Shown: positions 8,368 to 17,040 of the stretch, one piece after another | How the letters are laid out: the number at the start of each line of letters is the position of its first letter | Position numbering within the stretch: the stretch's first letter is position 1 | NCBI RefSeq assembly: GCF_036946125.1 | Contig: NZ_JAQIJT010000002.1 | Location: forward strand, 341,001 to 405,000 | Source: Sphingomonas adhaesiva | Lineage (GTDB): Bacteria; Pseudomonadota; Alphaproteobacteria; Sphingomonadales; Sphingomonadaceae | Direction: 5' to 3' | DNA length: 64,000 nt | Notes under the pieces: generated by a model | Told to the model about the DNA's origin: nothing | The model's input: the letters and a program-made list of their open reading frames with translations, nothing else | The model's database searches: none | Position numbers and translations under genes: made by a program

Positions 8368-10068
8368 ATGACGACGGGCGGGGCGAGCGTCGATGTGTTG
8401 ATCGCGGGCGGCGGACCGTTCGGTCTGACGCTGGCGATCGAATTGGGACGGCGCGGCGTCGACGCCGCGGTGATCGATGCGCGGCCGGGAACAGCGGTCA
8501 ACCCGCAGGCGAACGCCACCCAGGCGCGCACGATGGAGCATTTCCGTCGCCTCGGCTTCGCCGACGAGGTGCGGGCGCTCGGTCTGCCTGCCGATTATCC
8601 GACCGACATCGCCTATTTCACCCGATACACCGCGCGCGAGCTGGCGCGTTTCCGCCGGCCGCCATCGCGCGACGCAGCGCAACTGGCGAGGGAAGGGGCC
8701 GCGGCGATCGGCATGAACAACGCCGCCGAGCTGCCGCACCGCGTCTCGCAGAAGTTCGTCGAGCCGGTGCTGCGCCGTCATGCCGAACGCGTCGCTTCGG
8801 TCGAGTACGGTGTCGGGCTGCAATCCTTTTCGCAGGACGCGACGGGCGTGGATGCCGTGGCGGTGGACAGCGGCACCGGCGCCACCCGCTGCATCCGTGC
8901 GCGCTACCTCGTCGGCGGCGACGGCGCGCGCAGCCTGGTCCGGCGCGAGCTCGGCATCCGCCTTGCCGGCGAGACCGGGGTGACGCGCGACTTCATGGGC
9001 GGTCGGATGGTCGCGGTCCATCTGCGCGCGCCGGGCTTTTACGACGCCGTGCCGCACGATCGCGCCTGGATGTACTGGGCGTTCAACACGGAGCGGCGAT
9101 CGTGGGTCGCGGCGGTCAACGGCGTCGACGAATTCGCCTTCCACACGCAGCTCAAGCCGGACGAGGAAGCGCAGGACGTCGGCCCGGATCTGGCGCGGCG
9201 GCTGTTCGACCAGGTGATGGGGCGATCGATCGCGATCGAGCTGCTGTCGGTCGACACGTGGATCGCGGGTCATGCGCTCGTTGCCGATCGCTTCGGCGAC
9301 GGGCGTGTGCTGATCGGGGGCGACGCCGCGCACCTGTTCACGCCCGCCGGCGGCCTCGGCTACAACACCGCGGTGGAGGATGCGGTGAACCTGGGGTGGA
9401 AGCTCGCGGCGCTGGTGCGCGGCGTCGGTGGCCCGGCGCTGCTCGACAGCTACGAGGCGGAGCGCCGGCCGCTGGCGTTGCGCAACACCGGCTTCGCAAG
9501 GCAGCTTGCGCGATCGATCGGCGAGTTCGTGCCCGATCCCGCGCTCGAGCGCGACGATGCGGAGGGCGAGGCGGCGCGGGCGGCGGCGGCCGACTATCTC
9601 GAGGCGCATGCGCGTCGCGAGTTCAACATCCCCGGCATCACCTTCGGCGGCCGCTACGACGCGTCGCCCGTCATCCTGTCCGACGGGCTCGCGCCTACCG
9701 CGGACCGGATGGACGTCTACGAGCCCAGCGCGTCCCCCGGCGGGCGGCTGCCGCACCTGTGGCTCGACGATGGAGCGAGTATCTACGACCGGCTCGGTCC
9801 GGACTGGGCGCTGATCGCCACGCAGGACGCGAGCGATGAGGAGCGCGCGATCGCCGACGCGGCGGGTGCCGCGGGCGTCGCGCTGACGATCGTGCGCGTG
9901 ACGACGCCGGAGGCGCGCTTGCTCTACGCTGCTCCGTTCGTCCTCGTGCGCCCGGACCAGATCGTCGCCTGGCGCGGCGATGGACGCGGGATCGGCGCGA
10001 CCGGAATGTTCGATACGGTGCTCGGGCGTGCGGCGGCCGTCGCGCGCCCCGCTGCCGCGCGGGCATGA
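8368..10068 (+). CDS. FAD-dependent aromatic monooxygenase (class A hydroxylase)
   Basis: A 566-residue flavoprotein hydroxylase of the phenol hydroxylase/MhpA/PgaE type. It uses NAD(P)H and oxygen to hydroxylate a phenolic ring. The dinucleotide motif GGGPFGL is at 14-20, the FAD ribityl motif GGDAAH has D319 and is followed by GGLGYNTAVEDAVNL, and the last ~100 residues form the thioredoxin-like C-terminal domain seen in this class. The ATG at 8368 has a textbook GGAGG seven bases upstream. The two next genes are maleylacetate reductase and hydroxyquinol dioxygenase, so the likely product is hydroxyquinol (1,2,4-trihydroxybenzene) or a substituted form. That product assignment is inference. 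Confidence 0.9.
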   Translation: MTTGGASVDVLIAGGGPFGLTLAIELGRRGVDAAVIDARPGTAVNPQANATQARTMEHFRRLGFADEVRALGLPADYPTDIAYFTRYTARELARFRRPPSRDAAQLAREGAAAIGMNNAAELPHRVSQKFVEPVLRRHAERVASVEYGVGLQSFSQDATGVDAVAVDSGTGATRCIRARYLVGGDGARSLVRRELGIRLAGETGVTRDFMGGRMVAVHLRAPGFYDAVPHDRAWMYWAFNTERRSWVAAVNGVDEFAFHTQLKPDEEAQDVGPDLARRLFDQVMGRSIAIELLSVDTWIAGHALVADRFGDGRVLIGGDAAHLFTPAGGLGYNTAVEDAVNLGWKLAALVRGVGGPALLDSYEAERRPLALRNTGFARQLARSIGEFVPDPALERDDAEGEAARAAAADYLEAHARREFNIPGITFGGRYDASPVILSDGLAPTADRMDVYEPSASPGGRLPHLWLDDGASIYDRLGPDWALIATQDASDEERAIADAAGAAGVALTIVRVTTPEARLLYAAPFVLVRPDQIVAWRGDGRGIGATGMFDTVLGRAAAVARPAAARA

Positions 10069-11135
10069 CGATGCGCGCGTTCGTCTATCAGCCGCTCCAG
10101 ACGCGCGTCGTCTTCGGCGACGGCACGCTCGCCCGATTGCCCGAGGAGGTCGAGCGGCTCGGCCTGCACCGTGTGCTCGTCCTTTCCACCGCGGCGCAGG
10201 CAGGCGAGGCGGAGCGCGTCCGCGCCATGATGGCCGACGCCTGCGCCGGCACCTTCACCGACGCGGCGATGCACACGCCGGTCACGGTCACCGACGAGGC
10301 GATGGCCCTCGTCCGCTCCGCCGGCGTCGACGGCGTGGTGGCGATTGGCGGCGGATCGACGACCGGCCTGGGCAAGGCGATCGCCTGGCGCACCGACCTG
10401 CCGCAGATCGTCATTCCCACGACCTATGCCGGATCGGAGATGACGCCGATCCTGGGCGAGACGGAGAACGGCGTGAAGACGACGCGGTCCTCGCCGCGGA
10501 TCCTGCCCGAAACGGTGATCTACGACGTGGCGCTCAGCCGAGGCCTGCCGCCGGGGCTGTCGGCGACGAGCGGCCTCAATGCGATCGCCCATGCGGTCGA
10601 GGCGCTCTACGCGCGCGACCGCAACCCGATCATCGACCTGATGGCGGAGGAGGGGGTGCGCGCGCTCGCCGCCGCGCTCCCCGACATCGCCGCCGACCCG
10701 GACGACGGCGAGGCGCGGGCGCAGGCGCTGTACGGAGCGTGGCTGTGCGGCTGCTGCCTGGGCGCGGTCGGCATGGCGCTGCATCACAAGCTGTGCCACA
10801 CATTGGGTGGCAGCTTCGATCTGCCCCACGCCGAGACGCACGCCGTCGTCCTGCCGCACGCGCTCGCCTACAACGGTCCCGCGGTAGCGCCGGCGATGGC
10901 GGCGCTTCGCCGCGCGCTCGGCACCGACGATCCCGCCCGCGCCTTGTTCGACCTCGCCGGGACGCTCGGCGCGCCGCAATCGCTGCGGGGGCTGGGGATG
11001 CCGGACGACGGTATCGACCGGGCGGTCGACCTGGCGATGGCCAACCCCTATTGGAATCCCCGGCCGCTCGATCGCGCCGCGCTTCAGGCGACGCTGCGCC
11101 GGGCCTGGCAAGGTGCCCCGCCGGCCGCCGCATGA
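10065..11135 (+). CDS. Maleylacetate reductase
   Basis: A 356-residue member of the iron-type alcohol dehydrogenase fold, in the maleylacetate reductase branch, which reduces maleylacetate to 3-oxoadipate with NAD(P)H. The start MRAFVYQP, the nucleotide loop GGGSTTGLGKA, the IPTTYAGSEMTPI block and the HHKLCHTLGG segment are all characteristic. The length is normal. It overlaps the monooxygenase upstream by four bases (ATGA) and abuts the hydroxyquinol dioxygenase, the usual arrangement in hydroxyquinol pathways. Confidence 0.94.
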   Translation: MTMRAFVYQPLQTRVVFGDGTLARLPEEVERLGLHRVLVLSTAAQAGEAERVRAMMADACAGTFTDAAMHTPVTVTDEAMALVRSAGVDGVVAIGGGSTTGLGKAIAWRTDLPQIVIPTTYAGSEMTPILGETENGVKTTRSSPRILPETVIYDVALSRGLPPGLSATSGLNAIAHAVEALYARDRNPIIDLMAEEGVRALAAALPDIAADPDDGEARAQALYGAWLCGCCLGAVGMALHHKLCHTLGGSFDLPHAETHAVVLPHALAYNGPAVAPAMAALRRALGTDDPARALFDLAGTLGAPQSLRGLGMPDDGIDRAVDLAMANPYWNPRPLDRAALQATLRRAWQGAPPAAA

Positions 11136-11152
11136 CACAGGAGCCCACGAGC

Positions 11153-12052
11153 ATGACGGAGCACCCCACACGGTCCGACCAGGACCTCGCCTATTTCGAC
11201 GAGCGGCGATCGGCCGAGGTGGTCGCCGCCCGCAACGGCGCGGCGGCGGACGCGCGCACCGCCGAGGTGCTGGGGACCCTGGTCCGCCATCTCCACGCCG
11301 GCATCCGCGAGGCGGCGGTCACGCCCGAGGAATGGCTCGCGGCGATCCAGTTCCTGACGCGGACGGGGCAGATCTGTACCGACTGGCGACAGGAGTTCAT
11401 CCTGCTGTCGGACATCCTCGGCGTGTCGATGCTGGTCGACGCGATCAACCACCACCGGCCGGACGGCGCGACCGAGAATACCGTCCTCGGCCCCTTCTAC
11501 GTGCCCGACGCGCCGCGCTATGCCAGCGGCGAGAACATCTGCCTCGACGGCAAGGGCGAGCCCATGCTCGTGCGCGGCCGTGTGATCGACGGTGAGGGAC
11601 GCCCCGTTCCCGGCGCCACGCTCGACGTGTGGGCGACCAACGACGACGGCTTCTACGACGTGCAGCAGCAAGACGTGCAACCCGCCAACAACCTGCGCGG
11701 CGTCTTCACCGCGGAGGCGGACGGCCGCTACTGGTTCCGCACCGTCAAGCCGCGCTTCTACCCGATCCCCGACGACGGGCCGGTGGGCGAGCTGCTGCGC
11801 GCGCTAGACCGCAGCGTCAACCGGCCGGCGCACCTGCATTTCATCGTCACGGCGCCCGGCTACGACCGGGTGGTGACGCACATCTTCATGCCGGACTGCG
11901 ACTATCTGCCGACCGATGCGGTGTTCGGGGTCAAATCGTCGCTGATCGCGCAGACCGAGCATGTCGACGACGCGGCCGAGGCCAAGCGTGTCGGCCTGCC
12001 CAATCCCTTCTGGCGGGTCGACTGGGATTTCGTCCTCGTCCCCACCGCCTGA
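11153..12052 (+). CDS. Hydroxyquinol 1,2-dioxygenase (intradiol)
   Basis: A 299-residue non-heme Fe(III) intradiol dioxygenase, which cleaves hydroxyquinol to maleylacetate. The N-terminal helical dimer domain is followed by the catalytic barrel. The four iron ligands are visible as Tyr168, Tyr203, His227 and His229 (HLHF). LGPFYVPD and the PANNLRG segment fit the hydroxyquinol branch better than the catechol branch. I chose ATG 11153 because CAGGAG lies nine bases upstream. ATG 11132, which overlaps the stop of the preceding gene, would add seven residues. It is the last gene of the operon that starts at 5272. Confidence 0.92.
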   Translation: MTEHPTRSDQDLAYFDERRSAEVVAARNGAAADARTAEVLGTLVRHLHAGIREAAVTPEEWLAAIQFLTRTGQICTDWRQEFILLSDILGVSMLVDAINHHRPDGATENTVLGPFYVPDAPRYASGENICLDGKGEPMLVRGRVIDGEGRPVPGATLDVWATNDDGFYDVQQQDVQPANNLRGVFTAEADGRYWFRTVKPRFYPIPDDGPVGELLRALDRSVNRPAHLHFIVTAPGYDRVVTHIFMPDCDYLPTDAVFGVKSSLIAQTEHVDDAAEAKRVGLPNPFWRVDWDFVLVPTA

Positions 12053-12064
12053 TCGCCCGAGGTT

Positions 12065-12102
12065 CCGCGCTGCGGCCGACCGTTACGGCCTGCGCAGCGC
12101 GG
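12065..12102. terminator. Stem-loop between convergent genes
   Basis: An inverted repeat pairs 12065-12074 with 12093-12102 perfectly and extends with an inner GCCG/CGGC pairing. It sits just after the hydroxyquinol dioxygenase stop and overlaps the last codons of the convergent methyltransferase. There is no U-tract, so terminator function is inferred from strength and position only. Confidence 0.5.
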
Positions 12103-12871
12103 TGACGATCGCATAGTCCATGTCGGCCAGGAACGTGCCGTCGGTCGCGCGGTTGTGCGGTTCCATGATCGCTTGCGCGCGCGCGCGCCATTGGGCGGCG
12201 AATTCCGCCGGCCTCGTCGCGAGCATTTTGCGCATGTTGGGATTCCACTGCGCGACGTGATCGGTCCACGCCGCGGCCGAGGCGAAACAGGTCTCGAAGC
12301 GGTCGTGCCGCACGCGCACGTCGCGAAAATAGGGATGGAGCAGCGCGGCGGCGCGGGGGCCGTTGGACCAGGCGTAATGCGGATGGGCCGGGATCGGCGC
12401 ACCTTGCAGTTCGTGGCCGAGATCGAACATCTGCGCCGGGATGCTCCGCGTCGTATAGGCGGTCAGCGCGATCTTCCCGCCGGGCCGGGTGACGCGCGCC
12501 AGTTCCTTTGCCGCGGCTTCCTGATCGGGAAAGAACACGAGGCCCAGCGTCGAGAGCACGACGTCGAAGCTCGCGTCCGGATAGGGCAAGGTGCGCGCAT
12601 CGCCGACCTGGAAGTCGATCCCCGACAGACCCTCGGCTTCGGCGCGGAACCGCGCCCGCGCGATCGACGGCTTGTCGATGTCGATCCCCACCACCTCGGC
12701 ATTGCGCCGCGCCGCCGCCAGCGCGGCGTGGCCGGTGCCGCAGGCGATGTCGAGCACGCGGGCGCCGGCGGGGATGCCGATGTCCGCGGCGAGCCGTTCG
12801 ACGACGATCGCCTGCTCGGCGGCCAGACGTTGATAATCGTCGGCCGCCGCCGTGGCGGTGGGCTGTGCCAT
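12083..12871 (-). CDS. Class I SAM-dependent methyltransferase
   Basis: A 262-residue methyltransferase of the UbiE/Methyltransf_11 type. The SAM-binding motif VLDIACGTG is at 39-47, the acidic loop VVGIDID follows, and the VGDARTLPYPDASFDVV segment is motif II. The protein is full length for the group. The target is not known; in this setting it might methylate or demethylate (with an acceptor) a phenolic intermediate, or simply detoxify one. GGAGAGG precedes the start. It is the third gene of a minus-strand run after the OYE-like and luciferase-like genes. Confidence 0.85.
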   Translation of the reverse strand: MAQPTATAAADDYQRLAAEQAIVVERLAADIGIPAGARVLDIACGTGHAALAAARRNAEVVGIDIDKPSIARARFRAEAEGLSGIDFQVGDARTLPYPDASFDVVLSTLGLVFFPDQEAAAKELARVTRPGGKIALTAYTTRSIPAQMFDLGHELQGAPIPAHPHYAWSNGPRAAALLHPYFRDVRVRHDRFETCFASAAAWTDHVAQWNPNMRKMLATRPAEFAAQWRARAQAIMEPHNRATDGTFLADMDYAIVTALRRP

Positions 12872-12952
12872 GATGGTCCTCTCCAGTCTGTCGTCGCGGC
12901 GGCGGCGCCGGTCGTGCGACGCCGCTCCCCTTACCGCCGGGCAGCGATCGCG

Positions 12953-14056
12953 TCAGGCGTTGACCGCCGCGGGCATCGCGCGGGGTGCCGCGGCCGCGGT
13001 GCCGCGCAGCAGCGGGATGACCTCCTGTCCGAACAGGTCGAACGCGACCTTGTTCTCGGGAACGTTGCCGTGATTGTCGAGCATCGCCATGAAGTGGCCG
13101 GCGCCGATCGCCTCGCACTGCGCCTCGATCTGCTCGGCGACCTCGGCCGGGTTGCCCGCGATGAACTCCTCCGTCGACAATTGCATCCCGCCGGACGCCT
13201 TTTGCGGCGCGTCCGGCACCGGCCCGTGATTGACGCGGTCGTCGTGCTTCAGGAACATGGTGATGACCTGCTCGTGCACCTTCGCCGCGACCGCACGCGC
13301 CTTGTCGCCGTCGCTGTCGACGATGACGATCCGGCGCAGGCCGAACGAATCGGGCGACGTCGCCAGCCCGGTCTTGGCCGCTTCCTCGCGATAGCCGTCG
13401 AACACCGTCCTGATCTGCGCCAGCGAGTTGAAGCCGGTGCAGATCTTCGTGCCGCGATGCGCCGCCCGCCGCGCCGATCCCTCGCTGACGACGGTGGTCC
13501 AGCGGTTGGGCGTGGGGCGCTGCAACGGCATCGGGACCAGCGTCAGATCGTTGAACGTCCAGTGCTTGCCCGCGTGGTTGATCGGTTCACCGGGATGCGT
13601 CATCACCCAGTCGAGCAGGTCCTGCGCCTCGGTGTTGCGCTCGTTCGCCTGCTGCACCCCGAGGCCGACCTTTGCCATTTCCGGGGGGATGCCGCTTGCG
13701 GTGCCGACCTCGAGCCGGCCGTTGGTCAGATGGTCCAGCATCCCGATCTCTTCGATGACGCGCCACGGCTCGTAATAGGGCAGGACCACGCCCATGACGC
13801 CCAAGCGCAACGTCCTGGTGACGGGCGCCAGCGCCGCGATCAGCAGATTGGGCGACGGGCTGTAGCCGGGCCCGAAATGATGCTCGCTGAAGAAGATGCC
13901 TTCGAACCCATGGTCCTCGGCCTTGGTCCACATGTCCCAATAGGCCGTGAACTGGTCCTGCACGTCCTGCGGACCAAGCCCCTGGCGCGGCTGCTGGATC
14001 AGCACGCCCTTCTCGGTGGGGGCGCGGAAAAATTCGAACAACCAAGGCTTGATCAT
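12953..14056 (-). CDS. Luciferase-like (LLM class) flavin monooxygenase
   Basis: A 367-residue TIM-barrel flavin-dependent oxidoreductase of the bacterial luciferase family. It has the N-terminal FEFFRAP strand, the FFSEHHFGPGYSPSPNLL block and the LGVMGVVLPYYEPWRV strand. Members use reduced FMN made by a separate reductase to oxygenate the substrate, in Baeyer-Villiger, epoxidation or hydroxylation reactions. The ArsH-like reductase at 3343-3978 is a candidate partner. A GAGGGAG ribosome site precedes the start. A candidate promoter with the shared YGGACA motif lies 77-105 bases upstream. The substrate cannot be told from sequence. Confidence 0.88.
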   Translation of the reverse strand: MIKPWLFEFFRAPTEKGVLIQQPRQGLGPQDVQDQFTAYWDMWTKAEDHGFEGIFFSEHHFGPGYSPSPNLLIAALAPVTRTLRLGVMGVVLPYYEPWRVIEEIGMLDHLTNGRLEVGTASGIPPEMAKVGLGVQQANERNTEAQDLLDWVMTHPGEPINHAGKHWTFNDLTLVPMPLQRPTPNRWTTVVSEGSARRAAHRGTKICTGFNSLAQIRTVFDGYREEAAKTGLATSPDSFGLRRIVIVDSDGDKARAVAAKVHEQVITMFLKHDDRVNHGPVPDAPQKASGGMQLSTEEFIAGNPAEVAEQIEAQCEAIGAGHFMAMLDNHGNVPENKVAFDLFGQEVIPLLRGTAAAAPRAMPAAVNA

Positions 14057-14132
14057 GCATCATCTCCCTCGTGCCGTGAATCAGCGTTCCTGATGGTCTC
14101 CCTGCGGGGCAGGGGATCAGGCGATGGATGAT

Positions 14133-14161
14133 GTCATACACCTTTATATTGTCCGTTTGAA
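14133..14161 (-). promoter_or_regulatory. Putative promoter of luciferase-like gene, YGGACA motif copy 2
   Basis: On the minus strand, TTCAAA (14156-14161) and TATGAC (14133-14138) are separated by 17 bases. The spacer starts with CGGACA (14150-14155), as do the spacers at the two other island promoters (TGGACA). The -35 is a poor match to sigma-70, which would fit dependence on an activator or another factor. Confidence 0.45.
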
Positions 14162-14194
14162 CTAAAAAAATGCGACCGTTCGCCCCGGGTGCGA

Positions 14195-15493
14195 TCAGTC
14201 CGGTGTCGTCATAAATTTCCCCGCGACGTTCATCAGCGTCTTCGATCCGAGCGCCTTCAACGCGATCTCCTCGATCGGCGCCTTGAGGATGCGGTCGATC
14301 GGCGGGATCGCGCCGGGCTTCCGGCTCTCCCGGCCCATGCGGTCGTTCCTGGTGCACCGGATCGGCATCCCCGTCGCCAGCCGCTTGATGCACGTCCCGT
14401 TGCGGTCGCAGCGCACGATATCCTCGATCCGGCGGCCGGTGACCTTGCCGGCGTAACCGGGATCGGCCAGCAACGGACGGGCCAGCATGACGAGGTCGGT
14501 GTGCCCCTCCTCGACCGCCGCCGCCGCAAGCGTCGGATCATGCAGTCCCCCCATCATGACGGGAACCGACAGCCGCTCGCGAAAATAGCGCGCCTCGCCG
14601 TTCTCGATCAGATTGGCGCCGTCCGCGTCGGGCGTGACGTCGAGCGCCTCGTAACAGCCATAGACGAGCGCGACATAGTCGATGCCCGCCTTCTCGATCT
14701 CCAGCGCGATGTCCAGAAAGCCTTCGGGGCCCTGTCCGTCGGGCATATAATCGTTCGCCGCGATCCGCAGGCCGATCACGAAGTCGGGACCCACCTGCTC
14801 GCGGATGGCGCGCACCATGTCGACGACGATCCGTGCGCGGTTTTCCACCGACCCTCCGTAGTCGTCCGTCCGCCAGTTCGTCCGCGGCGACAGGAAGGAG
14901 GCGAGGAAATAGCTCATCATGGCGGCGATCTCGATCCCGTCGAACCCGGCCGTCTTCAGCCTGACGGCGGACGCCACCATCTCCGTCTCGTATCCCTTGA
15001 TCTCCGCCACCGTCGCTTCCCTCGGCATCGGCGTCGTCATCTCGCCGCCGGGCACGAGCATCATCGGCGAGCTCTTCATCACGAGGTTGAGCGGGCTTGC
15101 CGAGATGATCGGGCGATCGGCCGAGGGAACGCCCATCCGACCAAACCCGGGGGCGATCTCCGCGATGATCGGCACGCCCAGCGCGTGGACCGCCGTCACG
15201 GCCTTCGCCAGCGCGGGTATGAACTCGTCCCTGTCGGTGCGCAGGACGGGGCGGAAGCGGGATTCATCCCAGCCGCGCTGCGTCGAGACCATCCCGCCGA
15301 GGATGATGAGGCCGACACCGCCGCGCGCGCGCTCCTCGAGAAAGGCGATCGTCTGGTCGCTGGCATGACCGTCCGCGGTCGGGCCGTTCGCGGCCATCGG
15401 CCCCAGCACCATGCGGTTCCTGATCGTCAGCCCGTTGATCCGGATCGGCCGGGACAGGATGTCCGACGCCTGTTCCGCTGAAACCTTGTGCAT
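14195..15493 (-). CDS. OYE-like NADH:flavin oxidoreductase without the His pair
   Basis: A 432-residue protein with an old-yellow-enzyme TIM barrel: the FMN-binding start (RIRNGLTIRNRMVLGPM-like order at 17-33), GIEIA near 186-190, SFLSPRTNWRTDDYGG and the phosphate-binding LVMLARPLLADP. At the substrate-binding motif, where family members have His-x-x-His before a Gly-Tyr-Leu, this protein has Ala190 and Met193 before SYFL. The C-terminal tail has three Cys (CDRNGTC, then RC) but not the full four-Cys iron-sulfur pattern of the dienoyl-CoA reductase branch. ATG 15493 has GGAGGGGG upstream and fits the family start. It is probably a divergent reductase or isomerase of the pathway. Confidence 0.82.
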   Translation of the reverse strand: MHKVSAEQASDILSRPIRINGLTIRNRMVLGPMAANGPTADGHASDQTIAFLEERARGGVGLIILGGMVSTQRGWDESRFRPVLRTDRDEFIPALAKAVTAVHALGVPIIAEIAPGFGRMGVPSADRPIISASPLNLVMKSSPMMLVPGGEMTTPMPREATVAEIKGYETEMVASAVRLKTAGFDGIEIAAMMSYFLASFLSPRTNWRTDDYGGSVENRARIVVDMVRAIREQVGPDFVIGLRIAANDYMPDGQGPEGFLDIALEIEKAGIDYVALVYGCYEALDVTPDADGANLIENGEARYFRERLSVPVMMGGLHDPTLAAAAVEEGHTDLVMLARPLLADPGYAGKVTGRRIEDIVRCDRNGTCIKRLATGMPIRCTRNDRMGRESRKPGAIPPIDRILKAPIEEIALKALGSKTLMNVAGKFMTTPD

Positions 15494-15903
15494 CGCCGCG
15501 TAACCCCCTCCAGCTTGCGGGCACCGTCTGCGGGCGGCCTTGCCGTACCGTCGGTGTCTCGATCGAATGAATCTAATCTGACCATATGTCCAGTACAATT
15601 GGCGATCCGTCAGCTTGGGTCGGGAATGCGGACCAGAAGGCGGAGTTGGGATCGCGGGCGGGGAACAGGTCCGCGCTCGGTCTGCGCGGCCAGACGGTGG
15701 GGGCTGCCATGGCTGCCCGGTCGGGCTCCACGATGTCCGCTACTTGTGGGAGCCATGTTCGCGGTAAATGATGCCACTGATCGGAAAGTGCGGCATACGC
15801 AACGAACGACCCGGCGAATGGGGCCGGGACCGGACGGGAGAGCAGCGGTGGTACGAGATCGTCGACGGACTGTCGGGCAATCGCCGATGCGGCGAGCGGG
15901 CGC
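15494..15903. other. Divergent control region between OYE-like and Rieske genes
   Basis: These 410 bases carry no convincing gene. The short frames on both strands have no homology-like features or ribosome sites. The gap holds the palindrome-bearing promoter at 15570-15598 and, on the plus strand, a TACAAT (15594-15599) that could be the -10 of the Rieske gene, although its -35 is poor. This would leave a plus-strand leader of about 300 bases. Confidence 0.5.
15570..15598 (-). promoter_or_regulatory. Putative promoter/operator, YGGACA motif copy 3
   Basis: On the minus strand TTGTAC (15593-15598) and TAGATT (15570-15575) are 17 bases apart. The spacer holds the partial palindrome CTGACCATATGTCCAG (plus strand, 15578-15593), in which 12 of 16 positions are symmetric. 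The same sequence is found at 5185-5200. A regulator bound here could control both the OYE-like gene and the divergent Rieske gene. Confidence 0.55.
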
Positions 15904-17040
15904 ATGACTGCTGCCCCCGCAACCGTCGAGCGCGTGCCCGCACCGCACCTCGGCTCCGAAACCGCGACGTGGCCCGTCAACGCGTGGTACGTCGCCGCCA
16001 CCCCCGACGAGGTCGCCGACAAGCCGCTGGGGCGGCAGATCTGCGGCCAGCGCATGGTGTTCTTCCGGCGGGGGGATGGCGTGGTATCCGCGCTGGAGGA
16101 CTTCTGCCCGCACCGCGGCGCGCCGCTCTCCCTCGGCTTCGTGCGGGGGGATACTCTGGTCTGCGGCTATCACGGGCTGGCGCTCGCGTGCAGCGGGCGC
16201 GCGGACAATATGCCGGGGCAGCGGGTCGGCAATTTCCCCGCCATCCGCGCCTTTCCGGTGATCGAGCGGTACGGCTTCGTCTGGGTATGGCCGGGCGATC
16301 CCGAACGGGCCGATCCGGCTCACCTTCATCACCTTCCCTGGGCGGAGAGCGACGATTGGGCCTATGGCGGCGGCATGTACCACATCGCCTGCGACTATCG
16401 CCTGATGGTCGACAACCTGATGGACCTGACGCACGAAACCTATGTCCATGCGTCCAGCATCGGACAGAAGGAGATCGACGAGGCGCCGGTCCGCACGCGG
16501 GTGGAGGGTGAGGAGATCGTCACCAGCCGGACGATGGAGGGGGTGAGCGCGCCTCCGTTCTGGCGCATGGCGCTGCGCGGCGCCGGGCTGCCGGAGGACG
16601 CGATCGTCGACCGCTGGCAGGTCTGCCGCTTCACCCTGCCCAGCCACGTGATGATCGAGGTGGGCGTCGCGCTGACCGGAAACGGCGGCCAGGATGCACC
16701 GCGCGAGCGCAAGGCGGCGAGCATCGTGGTCGACTTCATCACGCCGGAGTCCGAGACGTCGCACTGGTATTTCTGGGGCATGGCGCGGCAGTTCGCGGTC
16801 GAGAACGCGGCGCTGACCGCGACGATCCGCGAGGGGCAGGGGAAGATCTTCTCCGAGGATCTGGAGATGCTGGAGAAGCAGCAGCGCAATCTGCTCGACC
16901 ATCCCGGTCGCCGGCTGCTCAAGCTCAACATCGACGCCGGGGGCGCACGGTCCCGGCTGCTGATCGATCGCGTCATCGCCGGGGAGCGGGCGCGGGACGC
17001 CGGCTCGCCGGGCGAGCCGATCGCCCGCGGGAAAGGATGA
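15904..17040 (+). CDS. Rieske non-heme iron oxygenase, VanA-type O-demethylase family
   Basis: A 378-residue terminal oxygenase of the single-component-alpha class that includes vanillate and dicamba O-demethylases. The Rieske [2Fe-2S] ligands are C68/H70 (CPHRGAPL) and C87/H90 (CGYHG). The mononuclear iron motif NLMDLTHETYVH gives N171, D174, H177 and H182. The N-terminus NAWYVAATPDEVADKPLG is typical of VanA relatives. Electrons probably come from the VanB-type reductase at 4027-4992. A demethylated or hydroxylated aromatic is the expected product, but the substrate is unknown. Its stop overlaps the next gene by four bases. Confidence 0.9.
   Translation: MTAAPATVERVPAPHLGSETATWPVNAWYVAATPDEVADKPLGRQICGQRMVFFRRGDGVVSALEDFCPHRGAPLSLGFVRGDTLVCGYHGLALACSGRADNMPGQRVGNFPAIRAFPVIERYGFVWVWPGDPERADPAHLHHLPWAESDDWAYGGGMYHIACDYRLMVDNLMDLTHETYVHASSIGQKEIDEAPVRTRVEGEEIVTSRTMEGVSAPPFWRMALRGAGLPEDAIVDRWQVCRFTLPSHVMIEVGVALTGNGGQDAPRERKAASIVVDFITPESETSHWYFWGMARQFAVENAALTATIREGQGKIFSEDLEMLEKQQRNLLDHPGRRLLKLNIDAGGARSRLLIDRVIAGERARDAGSPGEPIARGKG

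Noticed and set aside
15586..15771. 61-codon plus-strand frame upstream of the Rieske gene
   Set aside because: No ribosome site and a composition like random high-GC sequence; the stretch is better read as a control region and leader.
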